The position numbers were made by a program, and so were the translations under genes. DNA of 64,000 nt from Dokdonia sp. PRO95 (lineage in GTDB: Bacteria > Bacteroidota > Bacteroidia > Flavobacteriales > Flavobacteriaceae), in the NCBI RefSeq assembly GCF_000355805.1, contig NZ_CM001837.1, forward strand, positions 753,308 to 817,307. The letters run 5' to 3'. This document shows positions 36,460-45,227 of the stretch, piece by piece (position 1 is the stretch's first letter; the number at the start of each line of letters is the position of its first letter). The notes under the pieces are model-generated. The model made no database searches and was not told the DNA's origin. It worked only from the letters and a program-made list of their open reading frames with translations.

Positions 36460-37437
36460 TTATTTATACATCACCTTTCTAACCGCATTTACCACGTCGT
36501 CGCTGTTAGGCAACCACTCTTTAAGTAATACTGGTGAGTATGGTGCAGGTGTATCTGCTGTATTTATACGTTGTATAGGAGCATCTAAGTGATCAAAACA
36601 ATGCGCTTGTACTTGATATGTGATTTCTGTAGAAACGTTTCCAAAAGGCCAAGCCTCTTCAAGAATCACAAGTCTGTTTGTTTTTCTTACAGACTCAAAA
36701 ATAGCTTCCTTATCTAAAGGTCTTACAGTACGTAAATCAATAATCTCACAAGAAATCCCTTCCTCTGCAAGTTGATCTGCCGCTTTGTAAGCTTCCTTAA
36801 TAATTTTTCCAAAAGAAACGATTGTTACATCTTTCCCTTCACGCTTAACATCTGCAACACCTATAGGTAATACATATTCTCCATCAGGCACTTCTCCTTT
36901 ATCACCATACATTTGCTCAGACTCCATGAAAATTACAGGGTCGTTATCACGTATTGCTGCTTTTAAAAGCCCTTTTGCATCATAAGGATTAGAAGGTACT
37001 ACCACCTTAAGACCTGGTGTGTTTGCAAACCAGTTTTCAAAAGCTTGAGAGTGTGTTGCCCCCAGTTGTCCTGCAGATCCCGTAGGACCACGAAAAACTA
37101 TAGGACATGGAAACTGTCCTCCAGACATTTGTCTAATTTTGGCAGCGTTATTTATAATCTGATCAATACCTACCAGTGAGAAGTTAAACGTCATATACTC
37201 AACAATAGGACGCAGTCCTGTCATTGTGCTTCCTACACCTATTCCTCCAAAACCAAGCTCTGCAATAGGAGTATCAATAACCCTATCTGCTCCAAACTCG
37301 TCTAGCATTCCCTTTGACGCCTTATAAGCTCCATTATATTCTGCTACCTCTTCACCCATTAAATAAACAGACTGATCACGGCGCATTTCTTCGCTCATTG
37401 CCTCACAAATGGCTTCTCTAAACTGGATTGTTCTCAT
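36460..37437 (-). CDS. pdhB: Pyruvate dehydrogenase E1 beta subunit
   Basis: The 325-residue protein is the transketolase-like beta chain of a 2-oxo-acid dehydrogenase E1: MGEEVAEYNGAYKASKGM, DTPIAELGFGGIGVGSTMTG, FRGPTGSAGQLGATHSQ and EEAWPFGNVSTEI. The pattern best fits pyruvate rather than branched-chain E1. The alpha chain and E2 are not adjacent, so they must be encoded elsewhere. It is divergent from etfBA. Confidence 0.93.
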   Translation of the reverse strand: MRTIQFREAICEAMSEEMRRDQSVYLMGEEVAEYNGAYKASKGMLDEFGADRVIDTPIAELGFGGIGVGSTMTGLRPIVEYMTFNFSLVGIDQIINNAAKIRQMSGGQFPCPIVFRGPTGSAGQLGATHSQAFENWFANTPGLKVVVPSNPYDAKGLLKAAIRDNDPVIFMESEQMYGDKGEVPDGEYVLPIGVADVKREGKDVTIVSFGKIIKEAYKAADQLAEEGISCEIIDLRTVRPLDKEAIFESVRKTNRLVILEEAWPFGNVSTEITYQVQAHCFDHLDAPIQRINTADTPAPYSPVLLKEWLPNSDDVVNAVRKVMYK

Positions 37438-37525
37438 AATATATAAACCGCTACGGCGGAAATTTAATCAAGGTTCCTCATAACATAGAGAATTACCTTA
37501 TTAATATTGTCTTCTTTAACAATCA

Positions 37526-37533
37526 CAAAAATA
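37526..37533 (-). promoter_or_regulatory. Candidate -7 box of pdhB promoter
   Basis: On the minus strand the sequence is TATTTTTG, an exact TAnnTTTG match. A TTG at 37552-37550 lies 16 bp upstream, slightly short of usual spacing. Confidence 0.4.
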
Positions 37534-37611
37534 AGCAATTCCAAAACCTCAATAAATTACATTTTTGTAAAATTTTACTATGCACGCACAGTAAATTATA
37601 CTTTTTTATGT

Positions 37612-37619
37612 TATTTTTG
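37612..37619 (+). promoter_or_regulatory. Candidate -7 box of etfBA promoter
   Basis: TATTTTTG matches TAnnTTTG and lies 68 bp before the etfB ATG, with the palindrome copy in between. Confidence 0.4.
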
Positions 37620-37644
37620 TTACGAAAACGAAATAGTTTAGGAT

Positions 37645-37664
37645 TACGCTTTCGCGAAAGCGTA
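37645..37664. repeat. 20-bp palindrome copy in the etfB leader
   Basis: Perfect CGCTTTCGCGAAAGCG core with TA arms, 23 bp before the etfB ATG and probably inside its 5' untranslated region. Confidence 0.92.
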
Positions 37665-37687
37665 CCTTTATATAAAATATAAATTCT

Positions 37688-38428
37688 ATGAAAATATTAG
37701 TGTGCATCAGTCACGTACCTGATACGACATCAAAAATTAACTTCACAGACGGAGATACAAAATTTGACACTAACGGTGTTCAGTTTGTAATCAACCCTAA
37801 CGATGAGTTTGGATTGACACGTGCTATGTGGTTTAAAGAAAAGCAAGGAGCCTCTGTAGACGTAATTAACGTAGGAGGACCAGAGACAGAACCTACATTG
37901 CGTAAAGCACTTGCAATAGGGGCAGATACTGCCATCCGTGTAAATGCTGAGGCAAAAGACGGTTTTCAAGTTGCAAAGGAGCTTGCAAAAGTTGTTCAAG
38001 ATGGAGGTTACGATCTAGTTATTGCTGGACGTGAGTCTATTGACTACAACGGTGGTATGGTACCTGGAATGCTTGCTGGAATTACAGGAGCAAACTTTGT
38101 AAACACGTGTATTTCTTTAGATATAGATGGCACAACTGCTACAGCGACTAGAGAAATAGATGGTGGAAAAGAAACAGTAAAGACTTCGCTTCCTCTAGTA
38201 ATAGGAGGTCAAAAAGGTCTTGTAGAAGAAAGCGACTTACGTATTCCTAACATGAGAGGGATCATGATGGCTCGTAAAAAACCATTAAACGTGGTAGAAC
38301 CTTCTGGAGCTGGGACTGAAACTAATACAGTTTCTTTTGAAAAACCTGCACCTAAAGGAGCTGTTAAGCTTGTAGAAACAGTAGATGAGCTAATCGACCT
38401 GTTACATAACGAAGCAAAAGCTATCTAA
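37688..38428 (+). CDS. etfB: Electron transfer flavoprotein subunit beta
   Basis: A 246-residue FixA/EtfB protein: MKILVCISHVPDTT, FVINPNDEFGLTRAM, AGRESIDYNGGMVPGMLA and the EtfB signature region around ETVKTSLPLVIGGQKGLVEESDLRIPNMRGIMMARKKPL in two parts. With EtfA it carries electrons from acyl-CoA dehydrogenases to the membrane quinone pool. etfA follows after 92 bp. Confidence 0.96.
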   Translation: MKILVCISHVPDTTSKINFTDGDTKFDTNGVQFVINPNDEFGLTRAMWFKEKQGASVDVINVGGPETEPTLRKALAIGADTAIRVNAEAKDGFQVAKELAKVVQDGGYDLVIAGRESIDYNGGMVPGMLAGITGANFVNTCISLDIDGTTATATREIDGGKETVKTSLPLVIGGQKGLVEESDLRIPNMRGIMMARKKPLNVVEPSGAGTETNTVSFEKPAPKGAVKLVETVDELIDLLHNEAKAI

Positions 38429-38520
38429 GTTATCTTATCGTAAGATAGGAGACTTTTTAATCTAATAATAATCCCAAAAAGCAAAACCTCGCGTTCGGCT
38501 ATTTGGAAATTCTTATAAAT

Positions 38521-39483
38521 ATGTCAGTTTTAGTATATACAGAATCAGAAAACGGAGTGTTTAAGAAGGCATCATTAGAAGTTGCTTCTTATGCAAAAGG
38601 AATTGCAGATATGATGGGAACATCTGTTACTGCAGTTGCCGTAAATGGTGGAGATACTGCACCATTAGGAACTTATGGAGTAGATAAAGTTCTCAATATA
38701 AAAGACGCAAAGCTAGATGCATTTAATGCTGCAGCTTATGCAAAAGGAATCGCAGCTGCTGCAAAGGCAGAAGGTGCTCAAGTGGTAGTTCTTACTCAAA
38801 GTGCAAATGCTAAGTACCTTGCTCCTCTTCTAGCAGTAGCGCTAGATGCAGGATATGCATCAAATGTAGTATCACTTCCAGAAAGTGCTTCTCCATTTAC
38901 AGTAAAGCGTACAGCATTTACAAACAAAGCTTTTAGTAATACGGAAATCTCTACTGAAATTAAAATTGTAGGACTAGGGCAAAACGCTTACGGCCTTAAA
39001 GAAGCTTCTGGAGCAGCTGCAACAGAAGATTTTTCTCCAGAATTAGGAGATTTTGGTGTAGAAGTACAATCTGTAGACAAAGCAACAGATAAAGTAGCTA
39101 TCGCAGATGCAGAAGTTGTAGTATCAGCAGGGCGCGGACTTAAAGGACCAGAAAACTGGGGAATGATAGAAGAAATGGCAGATATCCTTGGAGCAGCAAC
39201 TGCTTGTTCTAAGCCTGTGTCAGATCTAGGATGGAGACCTCACGGTGAGCACGTAGGACAAACTGGTAAGCCAGTAGCGTCTAACTTGTATATCGCTATA
39301 GGAATCTCTGGAGCAATACAGCACCTAGCAGGAATTAACTCTTCAAAAGTAAAAGTAGTAATCAACAACGACCCAGAAGCTCCTTTCTTTAAAGCAGCAG
39401 ATTATGGTATCGTAGGTGATGCTTTTGAAGTTGTACCAGAACTTAACGAAAAATTAAGAGCGTTTAAGGCTGCAAATAGCTAA
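38521..39483 (+). CDS. etfA: Electron transfer flavoprotein subunit alpha
   Basis: The start at 38521 ([14 protein letters not shown]) fits the family; an upstream ATG at 38503 adds six residues. The 320-residue protein holds the FAD-binding C-terminal motifs [29 protein letters not shown] and [15 protein letters not shown]. It forms the FAD-containing heterodimer with EtfB. A terminator follows. Confidence 0.96.
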   Translation: MSVLVYTESENGVFKKASLEVASYAKGIADMMGTSVTAVAVNGGDTAPLGTYGVDKVLNIKDAKLDAFNAAAYAKGIAAAAKAEGAQVVVLTQSANAKYLAPLLAVALDAGYASNVVSLPESASPFTVKRTAFTNKAFSNTEISTEIKIVGLGQNAYGLKEASGAAATEDFSPELGDFGVEVQSVDKATDKVAIADAEVVVSAGRGLKGPENWGMIEEMADILGAATACSKPVSDLGWRPHGEHVGQTGKPVASNLYIAIGISGAIQHLAGINSSKVKVVINNDPEAPFFKAADYGIVGDAFEVVPELNEKLRAFKAANS

Positions 39484-39501
39484 GCAATCACTCTTTAAAA
39501 C

Positions 39502-39538
39502 AAAAAATGAGCTTAAATATTTCTTTAAGCTCATTTTT
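39502..39538 (+). terminator. Intrinsic terminator of etfBA
   Basis: AAATGAGCTTAAA and TTTAAGCTCATTT form a long perfect stem with a short loop and T-tail. Confidence 0.88.
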
Positions 39539-39636
39539 ATTTACCACCTTTTACACTGTAAATCTGATAGATAGCAGCATTTTTTAAACCATCAACTCTA
39601 GAGAGATAAACTTCTTCACTTATGCAGCCTTTTTCC

Positions 39637-39644
39637 TATTTTTG
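39637..39644 (+). promoter_or_regulatory. Candidate -7 box next to the bifunctional nuclease start codon
   Basis: TATTTTTG matches TAnnTTTG and ends 6 bp before the ATG at 39651. Transcription would start at or next to the ATG, suggesting a leaderless mRNA. Confidence 0.5.
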
Positions 39645-39650
39645 CAACTT

Positions 39651-40265
39651 ATGAGCTTAGTGCGTTTAAATATAAAAGGAATATCCTACAGCCAAACTCA
39701 GAATGGAGCATATGCTTTGATTCTAACTGAGCAGGGAGGAGAGCGTAAATTACCTATAGTTATAGGCGCCTTTGAGGCACAATCTATTGCAATCGCTTTA
39801 GAAAAGGAGATTAAACCACCTCGACCGCTCACACATGATTTGTTTAAGAACTTTGCAGATCGCTTTGATGTCATTATTAAACAAGTAATTATACACAAGC
39901 TTGTAGATGGCGTTTTTTACTCTAGCATTATATGCGAGCGTGATAACATTGAAGAAATAATTGATGCTCGTACTAGTGACGCTATATCGCTAGCATTACG
40001 TTTTCAAGCGCCTATTTTTACTTACAAAAACATTTTAGACAAAGCAGGGATTTTCTTGAAAGGAAATACAAACCCTGAGGAGTTTACAGAAGATGACGAA
40101 ATCCTAATGGATGAAATCTTACTAGAAGACGAGACATCTTCTAGTGATAGTGATTACAATAAGTTATCACTGCAAGACTTACACAATAAACTTGATCAAG
40201 CTGTAAATAGCGAAGACTATGAAACAGCTGCCCAGTTAAGAGATGAAATCTCAAAACGCAACTAA
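39651..40265 (+). CDS. Bifunctional nuclease family protein (DUF151) with UVR-like C-terminus
   Basis: The ATG at 39651 gives 204 residues starting MSLVRLNIKGISYSQTQ; a TTG nine bases earlier is less likely. Residues about 1-130 are the BFN domain (LPIVIGAFEAQSIAIALE, RPLTHDLFKNF, ARTSDAISLALRF). The last 40 residues resemble a UvrB/UvrC-type motif (EDYETAAQLRDEI). Family members from other organisms have RNase and DNase activity reported, but the physiological role is unclear. The gene is followed after 12 bp by the nucleoside transporter. Confidence 0.9.
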   Translation: MSLVRLNIKGISYSQTQNGAYALILTEQGGERKLPIVIGAFEAQSIAIALEKEIKPPRPLTHDLFKNFADRFDVIIKQVIIHKLVDGVFYSSIICERDNIEEIIDARTSDAISLALRFQAPIFTYKNILDKAGIFLKGNTNPEEFTEDDEILMDEILLEDETSSSDSDYNKLSLQDLHNKLDQAVNSEDYETAAQLRDEISKRN

Positions 40266-40277
40266 CCCATTTATTAT

Positions 40278-41678
40278 ATGCGCAGATTACTACTTACCCT
40301 ATTGGTATTATTAAGTTCATTTACAGTATTTGCGCAAGAGGCACCTCAAGCGATTATGGATGTAGTTCCATCACAGGGTTTTTCTCTTGAAAGCTTTGGA
40401 CGTGGAGTACTAGGTATGTTCTCCCTAATACTAATTGCCTTTATATTTAGTAGTAATCGCAAAGCGATAAACTGGAAAACGGTAGCCGTAGGTCTCGCCT
40501 TCCAGCTTGTTATTGCTGTCGGTGTTCTAAAGGTAGCTTTTATAGAAAAAATATTTGATTTCATTGGAGGTATATTTGTCGCCATATTAAACTTTACGCT
40601 TGCCGGTAGTGATTTCCTTTTTCAAGGTCTTGTGAGTGACACCTCTACCTTTGGATACATTTTTGCTTTTCAAGTATTACCTACCATTATATTTTTCTCT
40701 GCACTTACATCAGTTATGTATTACTTTGGGGTTATTCAAAAGGTGGTTAAGGCCTTTGGATGGCTACTTTCTAAGTTATTAGGCATCTCTGGAGCAGAGA
40801 GTTTAAGTGTTGCTGGTAATATTTTCTTAGGACAAACTGAGGCACCACTTTTAATAAAAGCATACCTAGAAAAAATGAACAAGTCAGAAATTCTGCTTGT
40901 AATGATAGGTGGTATGGCAACAGTAGCCGGAGCTGTCCTTGCAGCATACATAGGCTTTCTAGGTGGTGAAGACGAGGCTCTACGCCTAGTATTTGCAAAG
41001 CACCTACTCGCGGCCTCTGTAATGGCTGCACCAGGAGCTATTGTAATATCAAAAATACTATATCCTCAAACTGAAGAAGTAAATACAGACGTAAGTGTAT
41101 CTAATGACAAAATAGGTGCAAACGTTCTTGACGCTATTGCAAATGGAACTACAGAAGGACTTAGACTTGCTGTAAACGTTGGGGCAATGCTTCTTGTATT
41201 TGTTGCATTTATTGCAATGGCAAATGGAGTTTTAGGTTGGATAGGTGAAATCACTACGATTAACGATTGGATTGCAGCAAACTCAGCATATCCTAAGCTT
41301 TCTTTAGAGGCTATCTTAGGAACCATCTTTGCTCCTTTAATGTGGCTCATAGGTGTTGCAAGTGAAGACACCACGATGATGGGACAACTACTTGGAATTA
41401 AACTAGCAGCCAGTGAATTTGTAGGGTATATTCAGCTAGCAGAACTTAAAAATACTGCAAATGCTATTCACCTCAACAATGAGAAGTCTATCATTATGGC
41501 AACCTACATGCTCTGTGGTTTTGCAAACTTTGCATCTATTGGTATACAGATAGGCGGTATTGGATCTCTAGCTCCTGGACAGCGCACACAGCTATCTCGT
41601 TTTGGATTAAAAGCATTAATTGGAGGCTCTCTAGCTTCATTAATTTCGGCAACTATTGCAGGGATGATTATTGGTTAA
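40278..41678 (+). CDS. NupC-family concentrative nucleoside transporter
   Basis: A 466-residue membrane protein with many hydrophobic segments and the CNT signature GNIFLGQTEAPLLIKAYLEKM, then GGMATVAGAVLAAYIGF and ASEDTTMMGQLLGIKLA. It should take up nucleosides with Na+ or H+. The N-terminus (MRRLLLTLLVLLSSFTVFAQEA) looks like a cleavable signal peptide added before the first transporter helix, unlike E. coli NupC. It works logically with the deoxynucleoside kinase and thymidylate synthase genes nearby. Confidence 0.93.
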   Translation: MRRLLLTLLVLLSSFTVFAQEAPQAIMDVVPSQGFSLESFGRGVLGMFSLILIAFIFSSNRKAINWKTVAVGLAFQLVIAVGVLKVAFIEKIFDFIGGIFVAILNFTLAGSDFLFQGLVSDTSTFGYIFAFQVLPTIIFFSALTSVMYYFGVIQKVVKAFGWLLSKLLGISGAESLSVAGNIFLGQTEAPLLIKAYLEKMNKSEILLVMIGGMATVAGAVLAAYIGFLGGEDEALRLVFAKHLLAASVMAAPGAIVISKILYPQTEEVNTDVSVSNDKIGANVLDAIANGTTEGLRLAVNVGAMLLVFVAFIAMANGVLGWIGEITTINDWIAANSAYPKLSLEAILGTIFAPLMWLIGVASEDTTMMGQLLGIKLAASEFVGYIQLAELKNTANAIHLNNEKSIIMATYMLCGFANFASIGIQIGGIGSLAPGQRTQLSRFGLKALIGGSLASLISATIAGMIIG

Positions 41679-41729
41679 AAACCACATCCATTAGTGTAAA
41701 TAATTCATTTTCTTTTCGACTTTAGAAGT

Positions 41730-41747
41730 ACGCTTTCGCGAAAGCGT
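41730..41747. repeat. 18-bp palindrome copy
   Basis: Perfect ACGCTTTCGCGAAAGCGT in the gap between nupC-like and the following gene. Confidence 0.92.
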
Positions 41748-41887
41748 GCCCATTCATTGTGCCTTATTCTTAAAATCTTAGCCTCTTAGTTTTAATAAAT
41801 TAACAGCAGGATTTTAAATATGCCATAAAAATATATTAACTTATAGTGTTAAAAAGACTTCTTGAGAATTTACTTAAACTCATTGCT

Positions 41888-43168
41888 ATGAAAACTATTT
41901 ACAAGCTTACCAAATTAACTTGGGCATGTATACTTATGCTCTTTCCAATACTAATCTTGGCTCAAACTGCCACCACAACCATTAACGGATCTATAAATGA
42001 CCGCGAAACTAAACAAGCTATAAGCGGAGCAACAATTACTTTAGTTGGAACCAACATAAGCACCATATCAAATACCGAAGGGGATTTTGCTTTAAAAATA
42101 ATGGAAGCCACAACTAGTCCTTCTCTACTTATTGAAGCCTTAGGATATAAAAACAGCATACAAGATATTGCAAATGTTGACGATGATATAAACATACGCC
42201 TATCTCCAAAAAGCGTAGACCTAAGCGAAGTGCAAGTTGTGGGGTACAAATCTGCTAAAGAACTCGTAAAAAAAGTCTTTAATAAAAAGAGAGAAAACTA
42301 CATAGGTGAACCGCTTAAGATGACAGCATTTTATCGAGAGACTATCAAAAAAAGAAAGAAAAATGCATCACTGGCAGAGGCCGTTGTTTCTATTCAAAAA
42401 GAAGGATACATAAGCAACAAAGAGGACCAAATACGCTTACTTAAATCAAGAAAGAGCACAGATTACGCTAAGCTTGATACTATCGCACTCAAGCTACAAG
42501 GCGGGCCTTTTAGTACATTATATGTAGATGTAATGAAGTATCCTGAATATATTTTCACTCCAGAAACGATGGATGCTTATCATTTTAGTTTTGCAACGCC
42601 TACAGAGCTCAACGGTAAAGATGTGCTAGTTGTAGGTTTTGAGCCAAAACCTAACATCGTGGGTCCTTTATATGCCGGCCAATTGTATGTAAGCGCCACA
42701 TCACTAGCATTACAAAAAGCAACATTTACACTAGATCTTACAAACGAAATTGAAGTAAACAAGATGTTTGTAAGAAGCAAGCCGAACGGCGTACGAGTGA
42801 AAGCAAGAGATATCTCTTATGAAGTAGATTATAGAGAGAAAAATGGAAAATGGTATTACGGCTATGGAAAAGCAAATTTATCTTTTGAGGTCAAAAAGAG
42901 AAGACGTCTTTTTAAATCTATTTACACACTCTCTTGCGAGATGGCAGTTACAGACTGGAAAGTAACCACTGCAGATGCTTTTAGTAAAGATGGAGAGATA
43001 TCACCATCAATAATCATGGCAGATGAAAATCTAGGTTTTGGCGATCCAGAATTTTGGGGTGAGTACAATGTGATAGAACCTGAAAGATCTATAGAAGCAG
43101 CCATCAAAAAAATAAAACGTAACCTAGAAAAAGAAGATAATTATCGTGCTTCTTTAGGAGGTAAATAA
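41888..43168 (+). CDS. Carboxypeptidase-like regulatory domain protein
   Basis: The start at 41888 (MKTIYKLTKLTWACILMLFPILILAQ, signal peptide) is preferred; a GTG at 41846 only adds upstream residues. The 426-residue protein has a regulatory beta-sandwich (INGSINDRETKQAISGATITLVG, NTEGDFALKI), then about 300 residues of the DUF5686-like N-terminal type (VKKVFNKKRENYIGEPLKMTAFYRE) without a beta-barrel end. It is probably periplasmic or outer-membrane associated, function unknown. A strong terminator follows. Confidence 0.82.
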   Translation: MKTIYKLTKLTWACILMLFPILILAQTATTTINGSINDRETKQAISGATITLVGTNISTISNTEGDFALKIMEATTSPSLLIEALGYKNSIQDIANVDDDINIRLSPKSVDLSEVQVVGYKSAKELVKKVFNKKRENYIGEPLKMTAFYRETIKKRKKNASLAEAVVSIQKEGYISNKEDQIRLLKSRKSTDYAKLDTIALKLQGGPFSTLYVDVMKYPEYIFTPETMDAYHFSFATPTELNGKDVLVVGFEPKPNIVGPLYAGQLYVSATSLALQKATFTLDLTNEIEVNKMFVRSKPNGVRVKARDISYEVDYREKNGKWYYGYGKANLSFEVKKRRRLFKSIYTLSCEMAVTDWKVTTADAFSKDGEISPSIIMADENLGFGDPEFWGEYNVIEPERSIEAAIKKIKRNLEKEDNYRASLGGK

Positions 43169-43196
43169 GACCTCGTTAATAACTCATAACAAGATT

Positions 43197-43237
43197 ATAC
43201 ACCTTGCGTTGTACAACTAGCAAGGTGTATTTATTTT
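43197..43237 (+). terminator. Intrinsic terminator
   Basis: ATACACCTTGC and GCAAGGTGTAT form an 11-bp perfect stem around a 12-base loop followed by TTATTTTT. Confidence 0.85.
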
Positions 43238-43332
43238 TATACGCTATACGAGAGTAACAGTTAATTACTTTGTGGGACATAGCACCTACTTCAATTACAC
43301 CAACTCTTTTACAAAAAATCACCGCTGCACCT

Positions 43333-44157
43333 ATGAAACAATATCACGACCTCATCAAACATGTACTAGAAAACGGAAATCAAAAAGGTGACCGCACAGG
43401 TACAGGAACTAAGAGCGTTTTTGGGTATCAAATGCGCTTTGATCTCTCTGAAGGATTCCCGATGGTCACAACTAAGAAGTTACACCTCAAATCTATTATT
43501 TATGAGTTGTTATGGTTCTTGCAAGGAGATACAAACATCAAATATTTACTAGAAAATGGCGTGCGTATCTGGAATGAGTGGGCAAATGAGAATGGAGATC
43601 TAGGTCCCGTTTACGGATACCAATGGCGCAACTGGAATGGTGATGAGATTGATCAAATTAAAGACATTGTAGAAACTCTTAAAACTAATCCTAACAGTCG
43701 TAGAATGCTCGTGAGCGCATGGAATCCCTCTGTAATGCCAGACACCTCAGCATCTTTCTCAGAGAATGTTGCAAATGGTAAAGCTGCGCTCCCACCATGC
43801 CATGCATTCTTCCAGTTTTATGTTGCAGATGGCAAGTTAAGCTGCCAGTTATATCAACGCAGTGCAGACATATTCTTAGGAGTTCCATTTAATATTGCAA
43901 GTTATGCGCTCTTCACAATGATGATGGCGCAAGTTTGTGGTTACGAAGCTGGGGAGTTTATACACACCTTTGGAGATGCTCATATCTACTCAAATCACAT
44001 GGAACAAGTTGAGCTTCAACTCTCAAGAGATTTTCGTACTTTGCCTACATTAAAAATTAATCCTGATGTAAAAGATATCTTTGGCTTCACTTTTGATGAC
44101 TTTACTTTAGAAAACTATAATCCGCATCCACATATTAAAGGAGCAGTGGCTATTTAA
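43333..44157 (+). CDS. thyA: Thymidylate synthase
   Basis: ThyA methylates dUMP to dTMP using methylene-THF, producing dihydrofolate that FolA (encoded at 49.9 kb) recycles. The start at 43333 ([15 protein letters not shown]) gives 274 residues; an upstream ATG at 43270 is outside the family alignment. Diagnostic segments are [40 protein letters not shown] with the nucleophile Cys, and [18 protein letters not shown]. Confidence 0.97.
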   Translation: MKQYHDLIKHVLENGNQKGDRTGTGTKSVFGYQMRFDLSEGFPMVTTKKLHLKSIIYELLWFLQGDTNIKYLLENGVRIWNEWANENGDLGPVYGYQWRNWNGDEIDQIKDIVETLKTNPNSRRMLVSAWNPSVMPDTSASFSENVANGKAALPPCHAFFQFYVADGKLSCQLYQRSADIFLGVPFNIASYALFTMMMAQVCGYEAGEFIHTFGDAHIYSNHMEQVELQLSRDFRTLPTLKINPDVKDIFGFTFDDFTLENYNPHPHIKGAVAI

Positions 44158-44182
44158 CCCCCCAAACTAACCTACTTACCTT

Positions 44183-44593
44183 ATGAAAAAACTATTATTT
44201 GTACTCGCACTTGTAGCAGGAATCACAACTATGAATGCTCAAGAAGGAGTTTACATGAAAAAGTCTACCACATTGAGACTTGAAGAAGTTCCTCCTACAT
44301 GGCCTGGTTGTACTGGATCTATAAATGCAAAAAACAATTGCTTAAGGCAAAAACTAGCAACCCACGTTGTGCGTAACCTAAAGTTCCCAAGTGATTACCA
44401 AAAAGGAGCTCGCGTTGTAGTTGATATGGTTATCAATAAAGAAGGAAAGCCTGTGGTAAATAATGTCACTGGCGGTACTCCTGGGATGCAAAAGGCTGTA
44501 AAAACGGCTATCATGACTATCCCACAATTAAAACCCGGAAACATAGGTGGTACTCCTAAAGAGAGCAAACTTAAACTTCCTTTTACATTTTAA
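44183..44593 (+). CDS. Small secreted protein with TonB C-terminal-like domain
   Basis: A 136-residue protein: signal peptide MKKLLFVLALVAGITTMNAQ, then PTWPGCTGSINAKNNCLRQKL and a TonB_C-like fold (RVVVDMVINKEGKPVVNNV). The PGC-to-Cys spacer resembles that preceding the C-terminal domain of flavobacterial TonB proteins, but there is no transmembrane anchor or Pro-rich linker. It cannot energise receptors as a normal TonB does. The next gene is a paralogue. Confidence 0.75.
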   Translation: MKKLLFVLALVAGITTMNAQEGVYMKKSTTLRLEEVPPTWPGCTGSINAKNNCLRQKLATHVVRNLKFPSDYQKGARVVVDMVINKEGKPVVNNVTGGTPGMQKAVKTAIMTIPQLKPGNIGGTPKESKLKLPFTF

Positions 44594-44594
44594 T

Positions 44595-45056
44595 ATGCGT
44601 TACCTTCTATTAAGCTTAGTTTGTATATGTACATTTTTCTCACAAAATACTCATGCACAAATTAAAAAAGACATTTCATTTACTATAGTAGACACTCCAC
44701 CTAGATATCCTGGGTGCAAGGGAGCAAATGTTAACTTCCTCAAGGAATGTTTTCGTAATAAGGTAGAAGATTTTATTACAGGTAATTTTGACTTTGAGAA
44801 ATTTGAGGCACTTTTACCTAAAGGAAACCACAGAGTTTTTGTGCAATTTAGAATATTAGAAGATGGCACTTACGATCAGTTATCTGCGCGCACACCTTAT
44901 ACCTCTATAGAAAAAGAGGCACTTCAAGTTTTATCAAAACTACCACGTTTCAAGGGAGCGATGCACAAAGACGAGCCTAGAAACACACTATTTGCTACCG
45001 CATTTACTGTGGTTGTAAATGAAGGCATCACAGGCAAAGAAGACGATAATAATTAA
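44595..45056 (+). CDS. Small secreted protein, paralogue with TonB C-terminal-like domain
   Basis: The start at 44595, one base after the upstream stop codon, gives MRYLLLSLVCICTFFSQNTHAQ, a signal peptide; the earlier ATG at 44547 lies inside the neighbour. The 153-residue protein shares PRYPGCKGANVNFLKECFRNKV and a TonB_C-like segment (HRVFVQFRILEDGTYDQL) with its upstream paralogue. The tight spacing implies co-translation, so the two products may act together. Function unknown. A perfect hairpin without T-run (45072-45097) follows. Confidence 0.75.
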   Translation: MRYLLLSLVCICTFFSQNTHAQIKKDISFTIVDTPPRYPGCKGANVNFLKECFRNKVEDFITGNFDFEKFEALLPKGNHRVFVQFRILEDGTYDQLSARTPYTSIEKEALQVLSKLPRFKGAMHKDEPRNTLFATAFTVVVNEGITGKEDDNN

Positions 45057-45177
45057 TTTTATCACAAAGCTAGCTAGTGCAATAATTTGCACTAGCTCCA
45101 CCTCTCTTGACGTTGCTATGTGCTCATTTAACAAACATTTATTACGTTATTCCTCCAGTCTAGAGATTCTCACAAGT

Positions 45178-45225
45178 ACGGCTTGCTAAAAAGCCGTAAA
45201 TTTATATGACTCATAAAAGTCATAT
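45178..45225 (+). promoter_or_regulatory. Two tandem hairpins directly before egtB
   Basis: Arms ACGGCTT/AAGCCGT (45178-45197) and ATATGACT/AGTCATAT (45204-45225) are perfect; the second ends 2 bp before the ATG and could hide it. A near-consensus TAAATTTA box lies between them. Operator or leader structure cannot be told apart from sequence. Confidence 0.5.
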
Positions 45226-45227
45226 AT

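Noticed and set aside
45072..45097. Perfect hairpin AGCTAGTGCA/TGCACTAGCT after the second TonB-C-like gene as an intrinsic terminator
   Set aside because: No T-run follows on the plus strand; it may still be a structure but cannot be called a terminator.
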